Shown here in pieces: positions 44,000-53,627 of a DNA stretch of 64,000 nt. The stretch covers positions 124,001 to 188,000 of the forward strand of contig NZ_CP024633.1 in assembly GCF_004924335.1 (NCBI RefSeq), given 5' to 3'. The position numbers and the translations under genes were made by a program. This DNA is from Mycobacteroides salmoniphilum (GTDB taxonomy: Bacteria > Actinomycetota > Actinomycetes > Mycobacteriales > Mycobacteriaceae). Positions within the stretch are counted from its first letter, which is position 1, and each line of letters opens with the position of its first letter. A model generated the notes under the pieces. It had not been told where the DNA came from and ran no database searches. It saw only the letters and a list, made by a program, of their open reading frames with translations.

Positions 44000-45166
44000 A
44001 TGCAGCCGAGCCCGTACACACCAGGCCAGGTGGCGCGCGAGGTGGTCGGCCGCGCAGAACAGCTTGCCGAGATCGGCGAGAGGCTGATGTACATGGCCGA
44101 GCTCGGCCGGCTGATCGGGCGCATCCGTGTCGACACCGGCCCGCGTGGAGTCGGAAAGACCTCACTATTGCGTGAGGTGCAGCGCGAGGCGGAGGCCCGT
44201 GGCGTGGTGACGGTGTGGGTCACCGCGGGAGGAGACGAGCCGCTCGCGGCGGCGATCGCGACCGCTATCCGCGCCCGTGTCACGGCGTGGAAGAAGAAGT
44301 CACGCGGTCGCCTGCTGCGCGCCGTCGATCAGGTGAGTATCACCGCGGGGGTGCCGGGCGTGGCTCAAGTGGGCGCGACCGTCAAACCGTCGCAGGGCAC
44401 CCAAGCCGCTCTGTCAGAGTCATCGTTCAAGGAACTGATCATCGAGACCGCCACGGCGGCGCGTGACGAGGGACACCGCGGCCTGGTGCTGCTGATCGAC
44501 GAGGTGCAGGACGCCGACCGGGCGGGGCTGCGTACCTTGGCGGTGACGTGGCAGGACCTACAGGCCGAGGCCGACACCCTGCCCGCCGGAGTGTTCGCGG
44601 CAGGCCTGCCGCAAACGCCGGAGATTATCAGTGCCGCAGCCACATTCAGTGAGCGATTCGCCTATCGCACGCTGCATCGGCTCGGTCCCGACGCGTCCCG
44701 AGTGGCACTCGTCAAGCCTGCCGGCGCGGTCGGGGTCGAGTGGGCGCAGGACGCCCTTGACGCCGTGATCGCACAGACCAGCGGGTATCCGCACACCCTG
44801 CAGCTATACGCCGATGCCGCCTGGGCGCGAGCCGGCTATCCAGATCCCGGGGGCCGGATCAGGATGTCCGATGTCGAGCACGCCGCCCGTCAGGTCGCCG
44901 AGGACATGGACTCGCTCTTTCGCGCGCGCTGGAACAACGCCACCCCGGTGCAACGGCAATTCATGTCAGCGATGGCGCAGTCGCTGACCGATGATCGGTG
45001 GGCGAGCCGGTCCGATATCGCAGCCGTGATGGGCCGGGATTCGCGAGCGATCAGCGCCGCCCGTGCCGGCCTCATCGACAAGGGCCTTATCGGCGTCGCG
45101 GGCCACGGGCTCCTGGAGTTCACTATTCCCGGATTTGCGGAATTTGTTCGCGCACAGGAGGACTGA
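44000..45166 (+). CDS. AAA+ ATPase with C-terminal winged helix, inserted between embC and embA
   Basis: This 388-residue protein is an ORC/Cdc6- or STAND-like AAA+ ATPase (AAA_16 type). Walker A is GPRGVGKT at residues 47-54, Walker B LVLLIDEVQD at 162-171. A sensor-2-like SGYPHTLQLYAD lies at 261-272. The C-terminal winged helix runs at about 335-382 (RSDIAAVMGRDSRAISAARA, then GLIDKGLIGVAGHG). It is transcribed against the emb genes on either side. Such proteins bind DNA or sense nucleotides. The phased palindromes directly upstream are natural targets for autoregulation. It is not present at this position in M. tuberculosis. Its role in emb control is inference. Confidence 0.82.
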   Translation: MQPSPYTPGQVAREVVGRAEQLAEIGERLMYMAELGRLIGRIRVDTGPRGVGKTSLLREVQREAEARGVVTVWVTAGGDEPLAAAIATAIRARVTAWKKKSRGRLLRAVDQVSITAGVPGVAQVGATVKPSQGTQAALSESSFKELIIETATAARDEGHRGLVLLIDEVQDADRAGLRTLAVTWQDLQAEADTLPAGVFAAGLPQTPEIISAAATFSERFAYRTLHRLGPDASRVALVKPAGAVGVEWAQDALDAVIAQTSGYPHTLQLYADAAWARAGYPDPGGRIRMSDVEHAARQVAEDMDSLFRARWNNATPVQRQFMSAMAQSLTDDRWASRSDIAAVMGRDSRAISAARAGLIDKGLIGVAGHGLLEFTIPGFAEFVRAQED

Positions 45167-45178
45167 ATTCTCGGTGAG

Positions 45179-45346
45179 CTAGTCGTTGTGCGGGGACTTC
45201 TCCCGGACCACTCCGGAGCGCTCGCACTTGGGATCGATCTTGACCGGGTGATAGGGGCAGGGCTCGTTATCGGGTGTGGCCGCGGCCGGAATGGCCGTGA
45301 CCAGGGACGCCGTCAAACATGCGGCCATGACGAACTGCCGTAACAT
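45179..45346 (-). CDS. Small secreted cysteine-containing peptide (55 residues)
   Basis: A 55-residue ORF starts at ATG 45346 with GAGGAAGG 8 nt upstream. The first 23 residues are a classical signal peptide (MLRQFVMAACLTASLVTAIP, ending AAA). The mature part is about 32 residues: acidic TPDNEPCPYHP, then KIDPKCERSG, two Cys nine apart, and a charged tail. It lies downstream of embC on the same strand and converges on the ATPase gene with a 12-bp gap. Function unknown; it resembles other short mycobacterial exported peptides only in outline. Confidence 0.68.
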   Translation of the reverse strand: MLRQFVMAACLTASLVTAIPAAATPDNEPCPYHPVKIDPKCERSGVVREKSPHND

Positions 45347-45374
45347 CGCAGGGACCTTCCTCTGGGTTGGTAGT

Positions 45375-45417
45375 CCAGAGGGGCGGGCCAGGGTCCAATC
45401 TGCTTCCGCCCCTCTGG
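45375..45417. repeat. Perfect 12-bp inverted repeat between embC and small secreted gene
   Basis: CCAGAGGGGCGG (45375-45386) and its exact complement (45406-45417) are separated by 19 nt. It lies 104 bp after the embC stop and 28 bp before the small gene, with no U-tract. It may be an embC terminator or an operator of the small gene. Confidence 0.55.
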
Positions 45418-45520
45418 GATCTCTGTGGAGACAACCCCATTGAAGTCGGCGGACCTGCTACTGGCTTCCGATAAGTTGCCAGTTTCTATCGAAAATCGGC
45501 CAAGTGCCGGATGTTGGGTT

Positions 45521-48500
45521 CTACCGGCTCTTACGCAGCGGTCCGGGCGTCCAGAATCCGCTGTGCACAGCGGTCCCGAGCTGCAGCTGTGCCACGGTGG
45601 CGTTCTTGTAGTACGGCGTAAACCGTTGCAACGCACCCCAGTCGCGGAACCAGTCGTTCTGCAGATACGTCGGAACCGGGGTGGCCTTCGACAGCAGTTC
45701 GGTGATGCCCAGCGGGCCGCCACCGAGGTAGTCCATCACCGGCGAGTTCGCTTCCGCGCCAAAGCGGTCGGGAAGAATGCGCCACTTCGGGATCTCGATG
45801 ACCCCGTTCTTGTGGTCGAATGGCCGCTGGCAGGGGAAGGCAAGCCCCACCAGCCAATCCAGGAACACCGGATCGGAGCCCACCACGTCCTGCAGTGTGC
45901 GCAGCGATGGAACCCGGGGCGGCGTCACCGCTATCCAGTGCTGCGGCGCCAGATCGTCATCGATGGCAAGGAGCCGGATACGGGTGGCCTCCGTCGGGAT
46001 GGCATCGCGGGACATCCGCAGGTTCCGCCATGCCGGAGCCGGGCCGAGGTCAGCAAACGAGATGGCGCCCATGACCTTTCCGTCTTCCCGGGCGAACTGC
46101 ACCTGCAGTTCGACCGGGTCGAAGCGGCCCGCCGCCGCGAGCACGATCAGCGGCTTGGTGGCGTCCTTGGGTGGCAGGCGGTACCACGCCGACTGCAGCC
46201 GGGCGGCACGTTGGCTGCCGATCTGATAGCTGCCCATGACGGGCGTGGTCTCGGGCCTGAGGTCGAAGGGCAGCCGAGCCAGCGATCCGTTGACGCCGGG
46301 GGCCACCGTGGTGCCCCCCTCGGTGCCTTCCTGACTACCGGCCGCGTTGCCGCTCTTATCGCGCTCCACAAAGCTGTCGGAGCTCTGCGGGTTGTTCTCC
46401 TCATCGGCGGACACATCCGAGGGAATCCCATTGGGACCGAACAAGATGTCGGTATCGGCCGCCAGCGCCTGCCCGACGGGGGCGTCGATGGGCTGCAGCA
46501 TCCCGGTATTCGGGCTTTCCTCGACCAGGACGTCGTTGGCGAGCCCGCAGCCGTGTCCGCGCAGCGCGTCGAGATTGGAACGTCCGACCGACCACGCGGG
46601 GTACTGATTGACCATGCCGGCGGTCAGCGAGAACACCGACCAGATCACGACAATCCAGGTGCCGACTGCCAGCGGAGATTCGGCCACGCGAGCCAGCACC
46701 GGATGCACCGGGGTGCGGCCGGGGTGGTCGCGGCCCGTGAAGTGCATCCACGCCGCCGTCAAGATGGCGAGCACACACAGTCCGAAGAAGACGGTGCTGA
46801 TGCCGAAATGCCACTGGGGGAAAGAATTTGACCACGGCACGCCAAAGTTGGAGACGTACCACCAGCCGTTCACGCTGGAGAACGAGAGCGAGAGGACGAA
46901 CAGCACGATGGCGGCATACAGCGTGCGGTTACGCGGGGAGCGCATCGCCGCCGCGGTCACCGCCACGGCGGCCAGCGCGCCCAGTGATCCAGCCAGGCCG
47001 GCGAACACCCCGAAGTGGTGGGTCCACTTGGTGGGGGTGAACATGATCGCGACGAACGAGATCAGGGTGATGCCGATGATCCGACGGCTCGGGCCGCTCG
47101 CGGTGCCGGGAATCTTGTTCTTGCGCAAGGTCATTGCCACGGCCACGCCGAGCGCGGTGACCAGGGCCAGCACCGGGAAACGGCGGGAGATGGCGCCGTC
47201 GGTGGTGGGCAGGAACAACCGTTCGTACCGGACATGCTCGTCGAACCAGTTCAGCGACGGTCCGACGGCCGACTTGAGTGCGTTGGCCTGGATCTCCCCG
47301 ATGAGGGTTTGATCTCGGAAGATGACGATCAGCGTGACCAGCCCGGCCGCCAGAATCGGCGCGAGGAGCGCGGCGTAGCCGAATCGTTTGGCACGCTTGC
47401 TCACGATGGTGCGCAGTGGCCCGATCGCGACCAACAGCGCACCGACGGAGGCGATACCCGTCGGTCCGGAGAACAAGGTCAGCGCGCCGATGATGCACGC
47501 GGCCGCCGCCGGAAGCAGCCTGTTGGTGGCGATGGATCGCTCGACCGAGCACCACGTCAACAGGATGCCCACGGCGATGATCGGCTCGGGACGCAAGCCG
47601 TTGTTGAACGGTAACCAGAACGCCAGGAACATCGCGGCCGCCGTCCACGGCACCACCGGATTGGTGCGCGCGGCATGGCCCAGCCGCGGGATCACCTCGC
47701 GGCTGATGACCGCCCAACACAGCACACCCATGACCAGCGTGGGCAGTCGCATCCAGACGCTGGCGGTGCTGACATGCGCCCAGATGGTCAGCAGGTCGTA
47801 GTACCAGCCGAATGGCGATTCGGGTGTGCCGAACCAGCGGTAGTAGTTGGCCATGTAGCCCGAGCGCTCCGCGACGCGGGCCATGGTGAGGATGTAGCCG
47901 TCATCAGAGGTGTTGGCGCCGACGAAATGCCACCACACCAACACCGCGCCGACCAGCGCGTCGAGCGGTCGTGGCTTCCACCAGCCCGCGGGCATGAAGC
48001 GCTTGTGTCTGCGCCCGTCGGCGGCGTCGAGAGTATGGAGGGCGATCAGCGAGACGCCGGTCAGGAGGACACCCAGGATCATCGCGATGAACTTGATGAC
48101 GGTGGGGGAGCTGCTGTAGCGGGTGTCGATGGTGGCCGAGAGATTCAGACCCTCGGGGGCGGGCCCGGACAGGTCGGTGAACACGCCGACGATCTGCGGC
48201 CGGAAGTCGTAACCGCCGCGTTCCCCGGCGCGCGGTTGTCCTGGCTTGGCATCCTTGGGCCCTTGGGTGAGGCCGACGAACTTCCCGGTCACCTTGTCCG
48301 CATGCCCGATGACTTCGAGTCGCTGACAGTCGGGGCCGATGACCTCGGAGATGGGAGCGGAGACCACCGGTACATTGCGCACGATCACCACGAGGTCGCC
48401 GCCGATGCGCTGGATCAGCATGCCGCGGTCCACCGCGTTGGGCGCCTGCTTGGGCACGGTGGACAGCAGCACGCTGTTGTGGCCGTCGAGGCCCCTGGCT

Positions 48501-48748
48501 GCCGCACAGGGCACCGTGATGGTGAGGTCGGTGGGCACGTATCCGATGAGGGGCGCATCGACGCTCGCGAGGGTGCCGTTCTGGGGCCAGTTCAGCGTCG
48601 CGGTGTCCTGGCGCACGGGCAGCAGCGGAGTGGCGATGGCCAGCAGCGCCCCCAGGAAACCGGTGACGATCGCGATCAGCCGGGCCCTGCGGTAGTCGCC
48701 GTCACCGTTGCCGGCGACCTTCTCCGTCGCGTTGCCCTGAACCGTCAC
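45521..48748 (-). CDS. embC: Arabinosyltransferase EmbC
   Basis: This 1075-residue GT-C enzyme (Rv3793) extends the arabinan of lipoarabinomannan. The catalytic loop NTSDDGYILTMARVAERSG keeps Ile-Leu, unlike EmbB of the same genome. The C-terminal carbohydrate-binding domain (PPRVPSLRTLQDVVGSDPVF region) is complete. It starts 48 bp after aftA in the same direction, and the operon from gtrA ends here rather than running on into embA. After the stop lies a 174-bp gap that holds a 12-bp inverted repeat. Confidence 0.97.
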   Translation of the reverse strand: MTVQGNATEKVAGNGDGDYRRARLIAIVTGFLGALLAIATPLLPVRQDTATLNWPQNGTLASVDAPLIGYVPTDLTITVPCAAARGLDGHNSVLLSTVPKQAPNAVDRGMLIQRIGGDLVVIVRNVPVVSAPISEVIGPDCQRLEVIGHADKVTGKFVGLTQGPKDAKPGQPRAGERGGYDFRPQIVGVFTDLSGPAPEGLNLSATIDTRYSSSPTVIKFIAMILGVLLTGVSLIALHTLDAADGRRHKRFMPAGWWKPRPLDALVGAVLVWWHFVGANTSDDGYILTMARVAERSGYMANYYRWFGTPESPFGWYYDLLTIWAHVSTASVWMRLPTLVMGVLCWAVISREVIPRLGHAARTNPVVPWTAAAMFLAFWLPFNNGLRPEPIIAVGILLTWCSVERSIATNRLLPAAAACIIGALTLFSGPTGIASVGALLVAIGPLRTIVSKRAKRFGYAALLAPILAAGLVTLIVIFRDQTLIGEIQANALKSAVGPSLNWFDEHVRYERLFLPTTDGAISRRFPVLALVTALGVAVAMTLRKNKIPGTASGPSRRIIGITLISFVAIMFTPTKWTHHFGVFAGLAGSLGALAAVAVTAAAMRSPRNRTLYAAIVLFVLSLSFSSVNGWWYVSNFGVPWSNSFPQWHFGISTVFFGLCVLAILTAAWMHFTGRDHPGRTPVHPVLARVAESPLAVGTWIVVIWSVFSLTAGMVNQYPAWSVGRSNLDALRGHGCGLANDVLVEESPNTGMLQPIDAPVGQALAADTDILFGPNGIPSDVSADEENNPQSSDSFVERDKSGNAAGSQEGTEGGTTVAPGVNGSLARLPFDLRPETTPVMGSYQIGSQRAARLQSAWYRLPPKDATKPLIVLAAAGRFDPVELQVQFAREDGKVMGAISFADLGPAPAWRNLRMSRDAIPTEATRIRLLAIDDDLAPQHWIAVTPPRVPSLRTLQDVVGSDPVFLDWLVGLAFPCQRPFDHKNGVIEIPKWRILPDRFGAEANSPVMDYLGGGPLGITELLSKATPVPTYLQNDWFRDWGALQRFTPYYKNATVAQLQLGTAVHSGFWTPGPLRKSR

Positions 48749-48796
48749 GGAGGAAGATGTTAGTTGGCGTGCGATGAGCGGCTTGCGCGAAGAGCG

Positions 48797-50686
48797 CTAA
48801 GTGCGCGGGGGGACCCGCACAACCAGGACGAAGGGCCCAATGGTTCGTACGGTGAACCGCGGATCAGCGAACAGCTGCTTGTTCAGCGTGACGGTGTACC
48901 GCTTCACATTCGGCTGGTTGGGGTAGACATCCTTGGCGAGCCGCAGGGAGTAGTTGTCACCGGACTGACGCATGAGAAGCACGGTGGGGGCCCGCCAGGG
49001 GAGTGCGTCGAGCGCACGGATCATTTCGTCGGCGGTGTGCAGGTCTTCCCAGCTCTTGATCGCGGCCGCACGCTTGTCGAACTGCGCCAGGGGGTTCGCG
49101 TAGTGCGGGGTGAGTCCCTGGAAGCCGTAGTAGGGGTAGAACGCCAGGAAGCTGTAGTCGGCGGTGAGCACCACGGTCTCATCACGCGGCTTACCGGTGA
49201 TCTCGGTGATGGCCTTGTCGATGGCACCGTAGTGACTCTCCGGGCCGGGTGGCCGGCGGTCGGCGCGCTGGCCGGTGCCGTCGGTATCGGCGTATGCGAT
49301 GACGATGTCGTTGCGGAGCACGTTGGGGATGTCCTGGCTGAATGCCAGTGCGCCGGCCAGGCCGATCACGGTGGCCACGATCGTCGCGGCCTTGCTGCGC
49401 TGCGCTGCCCAGGCGGCCACCTCGAGGAAGGCGAAGACACCCGCGGCGACGAGCAACACGGTGAGGGTGGGTACGAGCCGGAACGAGAGCAGGGTGGTCT
49501 TGGCGAGCGTGGCGAGCATGGACAGCAGCGACCAGAGATAGACGGAGACCACGCCGATCGCCAGCGCGCCGGCGCGCGCCGAGCTCTGGGCCCGCACCAC
49601 AAGCCAGATCGTTCCGAGCAGGCACAGCCCGCCGAGCATGGTGGGCTGCAGCATCGGGAAGGACAGTTGGGCACCGTCGTTGGGCAGGTAGTGCTGCGCC
49701 GATGCCGCCTTCTCCAGTGAACGGCTCAGTGTGGCAACCAAGTACGGTCCCCAGAAGACGAGCGCGATGGCGATGGCGATGGCGATGATGGTCAGCCAAC
49801 GCAGCGTCGGCTCCCACATCGACCGCCAGCCGTGCAGTTGCCATCGGCCGATGGCCACTACCGCGGCCGCGACGGTGATGGTCAGTGCCGCAAAGCCAAA
49901 GAGCAGTGTGTAGAAGAGCGCGGCGAAACCCAGAAAGACGCCAAAGCCCACCACTGCGGCCCAGCCGGTGCGGCCAGTGGCCCGTAATCCGCTGTAGCCG
50001 AGCACCAGTGCCGGAGCCAGCAGCACCGTGATGATGGCGCCGTACGGCTCGGCGGACGTGTACGCGAGTGTCGTCGCAGTAGTGGCCGCACTCACCACGA
50101 GCGCGTACTCGAAGCGGATCATCTTGTTCCACAAGACAAATGCCGCGCATACCGCGATGGCCAGGGAGGTAATGGCCCACGGCTTGTACATTTCCCAGCC
50201 GGCGGTTCCGGTGAGTGCAGCGAGGCGCCCGCCGATCCAGAACCAGCCGGCCGGATAGAACGGCGGCATGTCCGGATAGGTCATATCGTGCAGCGCGGGC
50301 GAGTCGGTGAACCGCGTGACGTACTCGGTGCGGAACTGCTGATCCACCGAGACCCCGAACAGGTACAGCTTGGTGGCGCCCAGGGGCATCCCCAGGGTCA
50401 CCACGGTGAACGTCGACAAGAACAGCAGTGAAAGCACGTTCGCGACGGCCCGGCGTCCCCTGCGCCAGAGAACCCCGGCCAGTACCAACCCGGCGATGGC
50501 GCCGAACTGTCCGACTGTGGTCAGGGCGTGCAGCTGGTTGGACGATCCGAAGGCAGGCCACTGGACCCGTGCGATCGCGACGAGCGCGACGGCACTGACC
50601 GCGGCGGCCGTGACCACTGCGAGCGTCAGGTCTTTGGCGGTGTCCAGCACATGCTGGCGTGCCGTCACGGTCATCGGGGCTGTCAT
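48797..50686 (-). CDS. aftA: Arabinofuranosyltransferase AftA
   Basis: This 629-residue GT-C transferase (Rv3792) adds the first arabinofuranose to galactan, priming arabinan synthesis. About eleven transmembrane segments are followed by a soluble C-terminal domain. Family segments such as [19 protein letters not shown] and [20 protein letters not shown] are present. The start ATG 50686 lies 10 bp after dprE2, so they share a transcript. A second in-frame ATG four codons later is possible. Confidence 0.95.
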   Translation of the reverse strand: MTAPMTVTARQHVLDTAKDLTLAVVTAAAVSAVALVAIARVQWPAFGSSNQLHALTTVGQFGAIAGLVLAGVLWRRGRRAVANVLSLLFLSTFTVVTLGMPLGATKLYLFGVSVDQQFRTEYVTRFTDSPALHDMTYPDMPPFYPAGWFWIGGRLAALTGTAGWEMYKPWAITSLAIAVCAAFVLWNKMIRFEYALVVSAATTATTLAYTSAEPYGAIITVLLAPALVLGYSGLRATGRTGWAAVVGFGVFLGFAALFYTLLFGFAALTITVAAAVVAIGRWQLHGWRSMWEPTLRWLTIIAIAIAIALVFWGPYLVATLSRSLEKAASAQHYLPNDGAQLSFPMLQPTMLGGLCLLGTIWLVVRAQSSARAGALAIGVVSVYLWSLLSMLATLAKTTLLSFRLVPTLTVLLVAAGVFAFLEVAAWAAQRSKAATIVATVIGLAGALAFSQDIPNVLRNDIVIAYADTDGTGQRADRRPPGPESHYGAIDKAITEITGKPRDETVVLTADYSFLAFYPYYGFQGLTPHYANPLAQFDKRAAAIKSWEDLHTADEMIRALDALPWRAPTVLLMRQSGDNYSLRLAKDVYPNQPNVKRYTVTLNKQLFADPRFTVRTIGPFVLVVRVPPRT

Positions 50687-50696
50687 CTCGACGTGA

Positions 50697-51476
50697 TTAC
50701 ACGGGCAACTTGCGGAAAATGGGGCGCGGCACGTGGCGCAGCACCGACATCACAAAGCGCCATTGGCCGGGCGCCCAGATCAGCTCCTTGCCCGCGGCGG
50801 CTGACGTCACCACCTGCTCGGCGATCTCCTCTTTGTCGACCGTGAACGGAGCCTCCTTGGCGCCGGTGGCCTTCCAGTGTTCGATCGTCGTGGTGGTGCG
50901 TACTTGGCCCGGGCGTACCACCAGTACGTGGACGCCGAACTCGCGCAGCGCTTCTCCAAGACCGAGGTAGAACCCGTCGAGGCCGGCCTTCGTCGAGCCG
51001 TAGACAAAATTCGAGCGGCGGACTCGCTCACCGGCAACCGAGGACATCGCGATGACCTGACCGAAACCCTGTGCCTTCATCTTCTGGCCGATCAGTACGC
51101 CGACGGAGACAGCGGCGGTGTAGTTGACCTGTGCGCTCAGCACCGCCTTGGCCTGGTTCTGCCAGAGCTCTTCGGCGTCGCCGAGGACGCCGAAGGCGAC
51201 AATGGCGACATCCACATCGCTCTGTGCCCAAGCGGATTCGATGAGGGCAGGGTGGCTCGTGGTGTCGATGGCATCGAAGTCCAGGTACTCGACGGACTTG
51301 GCTCCGGCGGCCTCGATCTGCGCGATGGCCGCCTCGCGTTTGGGTGCGTTGGGCAGGTCGGCCAGGATGACGCGCGCCTTGGCATTCTTCAGGTAGCGCT
51401 CGACGATGGCCAGGCCGATCTCCGAGGTACCGCCGAGCAGCAGGATGGTCTGGGGGTTACCCGTTGCGTCAATCAT
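50697..51476 (-). CDS. dprE2: Decaprenylphosphoryl-2-keto-beta-D-erythro-pentose reductase DprE2
   Basis: This 259-residue SDR (Rv3791) reduces the DprE1 product to decaprenyl-phosphoryl-arabinose with NADH. The cofactor motif is [15 protein letters not shown]; catalytic Ser is in IAMSSVAGE, and Tyr-Lys in YGSTKAG. It lies 18 bp after dprE1 and 10 bp before aftA, within the gtrA-dprE1-dprE2-aftA-embC operon. It acts on a membrane lipid together with DprE1. Confidence 0.96.
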   Translation of the reverse strand: MIDATGNPQTILLLGGTSEIGLAIVERYLKNAKARVILADLPNAPKREAAIAQIEAAGAKSVEYLDFDAIDTTSHPALIESAWAQSDVDVAIVAFGVLGDAEELWQNQAKAVLSAQVNYTAAVSVGVLIGQKMKAQGFGQVIAMSSVAGERVRRSNFVYGSTKAGLDGFYLGLGEALREFGVHVLVVRPGQVRTTTTIEHWKATGAKEAPFTVDKEEIAEQVVTSAAAGKELIWAPGQWRFVMSVLRHVPRPIFRKLPV

Positions 51477-51494
51477 TGTGTGGCTGAAGCCTTT

Positions 51495-52895
51495 CTAGAG
51501 CAGCTCGAGGCGGCGGGCCATGTCGGAGGCGAACACGCCGTGGGGGTCGGCCTTGCGTCGGGTGGCGATCCACTCGTCGACGCGCGGGTACATCTTGTGG
51601 AATTTCTCCGCGTTTACCCGTGAATCCTTGGCGGTGTAGACCCGGCCGCCGAACTCCATGGCGCGGGTGTCGAGCTCATTGAGGAACTCGTTGACACCGG
51701 GCTTGTTGGGGAAGTCCATGGCGACGTTCCAGCCCTTCATCGGAAAGCTCAGCGGCGCTTTGTTGCCCGGTCCGAAGAGCTTGAACACGTTGAGCGCCGA
51801 GTACTGGCCCCGAGTCTGGATCCACCGGATGATGCCCTTGAACTCCTCGAGCGCATCGGGCGGTACGAGGAACTGATGCTGCGCGAAACCTGCTGGGCCA
51901 TAGGCATATTGCCATCCGGTCGTGATGTCGAGCATGTGATAGAACTGCGTCAGATTGACGATCTTGCCCTGGTAGTTACCGCTCATCCGGTAGAACCCCT
52001 CGCCGATCGCCATGAGCGACGGCTTGATCATGAAGTTGACCGGGAAGAGGTCGGGAAAGCCGGGTAGTTGCGGCGCCGTGAATTTGAGCGGGTCCTTGGC
52101 CAGCTTCGCGGGCAACTGATCCAGTCTCGCAAGGCTTCCGCGGCTGACGGCCGCGCGGCCGAGCTTGGGTGGCAGGTTGATCAGGTCGAACCAGGCACTC
52201 GAGTAGGTGTACTTGTCCTCGCTGCCGTCCTGGTGCACCGCGATGGTCTCGTCCAGGTCCCGGGTGGCGACACCGTCGGCGATGAAGTACGCCGTTTCGG
52301 TGCGCGTCATGGCGATGCGGGCGCGTACGACGATGCCCGTCAACCCGTTGCCGCCGACGGTGGCCCAGAACAGCGCGCTGTCCGGTCCGTCGGGGGCGAT
52401 CGTGTGCACCTGGCCATCAGCCATCAGCAGGTCCAGGGATAGCACGTGGTTTCCGAAGCTGCCGGCGCTGTGATGGTTCTTGCCGTGGATATCCGAGCCA
52501 ATGGCACCGCCCACGGTGACCTGGCGAGTGCCGGGCAGCACCGGCACCCACAGGCCGAAGGGGAGTGCGGCCTTCATCAGCTGATCCAGGCTCACACCGG
52601 CGTCGACGTCGGCGACGGCGGTCTCGGCACTGATCGAGTGCACCTTGTTGAGCGGAGTCATGTCGACGACGATCCCGCCGCCGTTGCACGCGTGATCGCC
52701 GTAGGAGCGGCCCAGGCCGCGGGCGACGATGCCGCGGCGTAAATGCGAGGGGCTGGTCGCGCTCGCGTCGGCGACCCGGCGCACGGCCTCGGCGATCAGA
52801 TCGACATCGGGTGTGGAGAGCACGTGAGCCACGGTGGGTGCGGTGCGACCGAACCCGGTCAGTGCGCGCGGGGTCAGGGGAAGGTCTGTAGACAT
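51495..52895 (-). CDS. dprE1: Decaprenylphosphoryl-beta-D-ribose 2-oxidase DprE1
   Basis: This 466-residue FAD enzyme (Rv3790) oxidises decaprenyl-phosphoryl-ribose, the flavin step of epimerisation to arabinose. The FAD-binding PCMH domain is seen at [14 protein letters not shown] and [19 protein letters not shown]. The C-terminal substrate domain ends [12 protein letters not shown], as in M. tuberculosis. Where that species has Cys387 in WNICVDF, this protein has WNVAMDF with Ala at residue 392. Cys387 is the residue that benzothiazinones bind covalently, so reduced sensitivity to that class is predicted. The rest looks fully functional. Confidence 0.97.
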   Translation of the reverse strand: MSTDLPLTPRALTGFGRTAPTVAHVLSTPDVDLIAEAVRRVADASATSPSHLRRGIVARGLGRSYGDHACNGGGIVVDMTPLNKVHSISAETAVADVDAGVSLDQLMKAALPFGLWVPVLPGTRQVTVGGAIGSDIHGKNHHSAGSFGNHVLSLDLLMADGQVHTIAPDGPDSALFWATVGGNGLTGIVVRARIAMTRTETAYFIADGVATRDLDETIAVHQDGSEDKYTYSSAWFDLINLPPKLGRAAVSRGSLARLDQLPAKLAKDPLKFTAPQLPGFPDLFPVNFMIKPSLMAIGEGFYRMSGNYQGKIVNLTQFYHMLDITTGWQYAYGPAGFAQHQFLVPPDALEEFKGIIRWIQTRGQYSALNVFKLFGPGNKAPLSFPMKGWNVAMDFPNKPGVNEFLNELDTRAMEFGGRVYTAKDSRVNAEKFHKMYPRVDEWIATRRKADPHGVFASDMARRLELL

Positions 52896-52956
52896 ATCAG
52901 TGAAAAAGCGTACTTGAGCCGATCGGAGGGTAGGAGCGAAGCGACCGGGGGACGGC

Positions 52957-53370
52957 TTAGCGCAGCCGGAAAATCACGGCGCGCTGCACGATGAAGTTGA
53001 TGACAGTCGCGGTGCCCTGAGCGATGACAAAGGCCACCGGAACACGCCAGGTCTTGTCCTCGAGCTGCATGTAGAACAGGTAGTTGATGCCGACCTGGAC
53101 GGCGTAGGTCAGGCCATAGAGCGCCATCACCGCGATGAACCGGGCCCGGCTGGGCTCGGCTTGGAAGGTCCAGCGCCGGTTGATCAGGTAGGCGGTGGTG
53201 GTTCCCGCGACAAAGCTGATGGACTTGGCGACATTGACCTGGAGGCCGAAGTGCAGCAGCAGCACATACAGCCCGAAGTCGACGATCGCCGAGAGCCCGC
53301 CGGTGAGGACGAAACGGGTCGCTTGAGTGGTCAGCGACAGCGGCGCCTGCTCTGCTGGGGCATCTGACAC
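52957..53370 (-). CDS. GtrA-family small membrane protein (Rv3789-like)
   Basis: This 137-residue GtrA protein has four transmembrane segments ([78 protein letters not shown], each quoted at 20 residues or fewer). Rv3789 has been studied as a candidate flippase of decaprenyl-phosphoryl-arabinose and as an AftA anchor. The gene precedes dprE1 by 61 bp on the same strand and heads the arabinan operon. Its start at 53370 is followed upstream by a perfect 10-bp hairpin. Confidence 0.9.
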   Translation of the reverse strand: MSDAPAEQAPLSLTTQATRFVLTGGLSAIVDFGLYVLLLHFGLQVNVAKSISFVAGTTTAYLINRRWTFQAEPSRARFIAVMALYGLTYAVQVGINYLFYMQLEDKTWRVPVAFVIAQGTATVINFIVQRAVIFRLR

Positions 53371-53418
53371 GGGCCAGAGCCTATGTCAGGTGTCGTCCCA
53401 TGGTGCCAATCACCGGAC

Positions 53419-53444
53419 CCTGCGCGCGACTTTCCGCGCGCAGG
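53419..53444. repeat. Perfect 10-bp GC inverted repeat upstream of gtrA
   Basis: CCTGCGCGCG (53419-53428), loop ACTTTC, complement (53435-53444). It lies 48 bp upstream of the gtrA start and 60 bp before the small ORF, and could be a transcription boundary or a leader hairpin. No U-tract. Confidence 0.5.
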
Positions 53445-53503
53445 TAGGGTCGCGGCAGACTCGGCAACTGGATTGCTGGAACATCGACGCGTGAGGGGCA
53501 ACC

Positions 53504-53623
53504 ATGACGACTCCAGAGCACGGAAGGCACGAACGGGCCGAGGGCGAGGGCATTGATCCGCTGATCGACCTGTCGCGCGATCCCAACCCTGGAGTCGCCG
53601 ACCACGCCAAAGAGGACGAGTAA
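53504..53623 (+). CDS. Small acidic protein (39 residues), hypothetical
   Basis: A 39-residue ORF starts at ATG 53504 with GAGGGGC just upstream and ends TAA. It is charged and acidic (HERAEGEGIDPLIDLSRD, ending KEDE), with no Cys or Trp, and appears intrinsically disordered. It lies between divergent gtrA and the convergent alpha/beta hydrolase gene, with a 4-bp gap to the latter. Codon use is like the neighbours. I recognise no family, and expression is unproven. Confidence 0.5.
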   Translation: MTTPEHGRHERAEGEGIDPLIDLSRDPNPGVADHAKEDE

Positions 53624-53627
53624 CCGC

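Noticed and set aside
45425..46831. 468-codon plus-strand frame over embC
   Set aside because: Lies on the opposite strand of a firmly identified gene; low-complexity Arg/Gly content.
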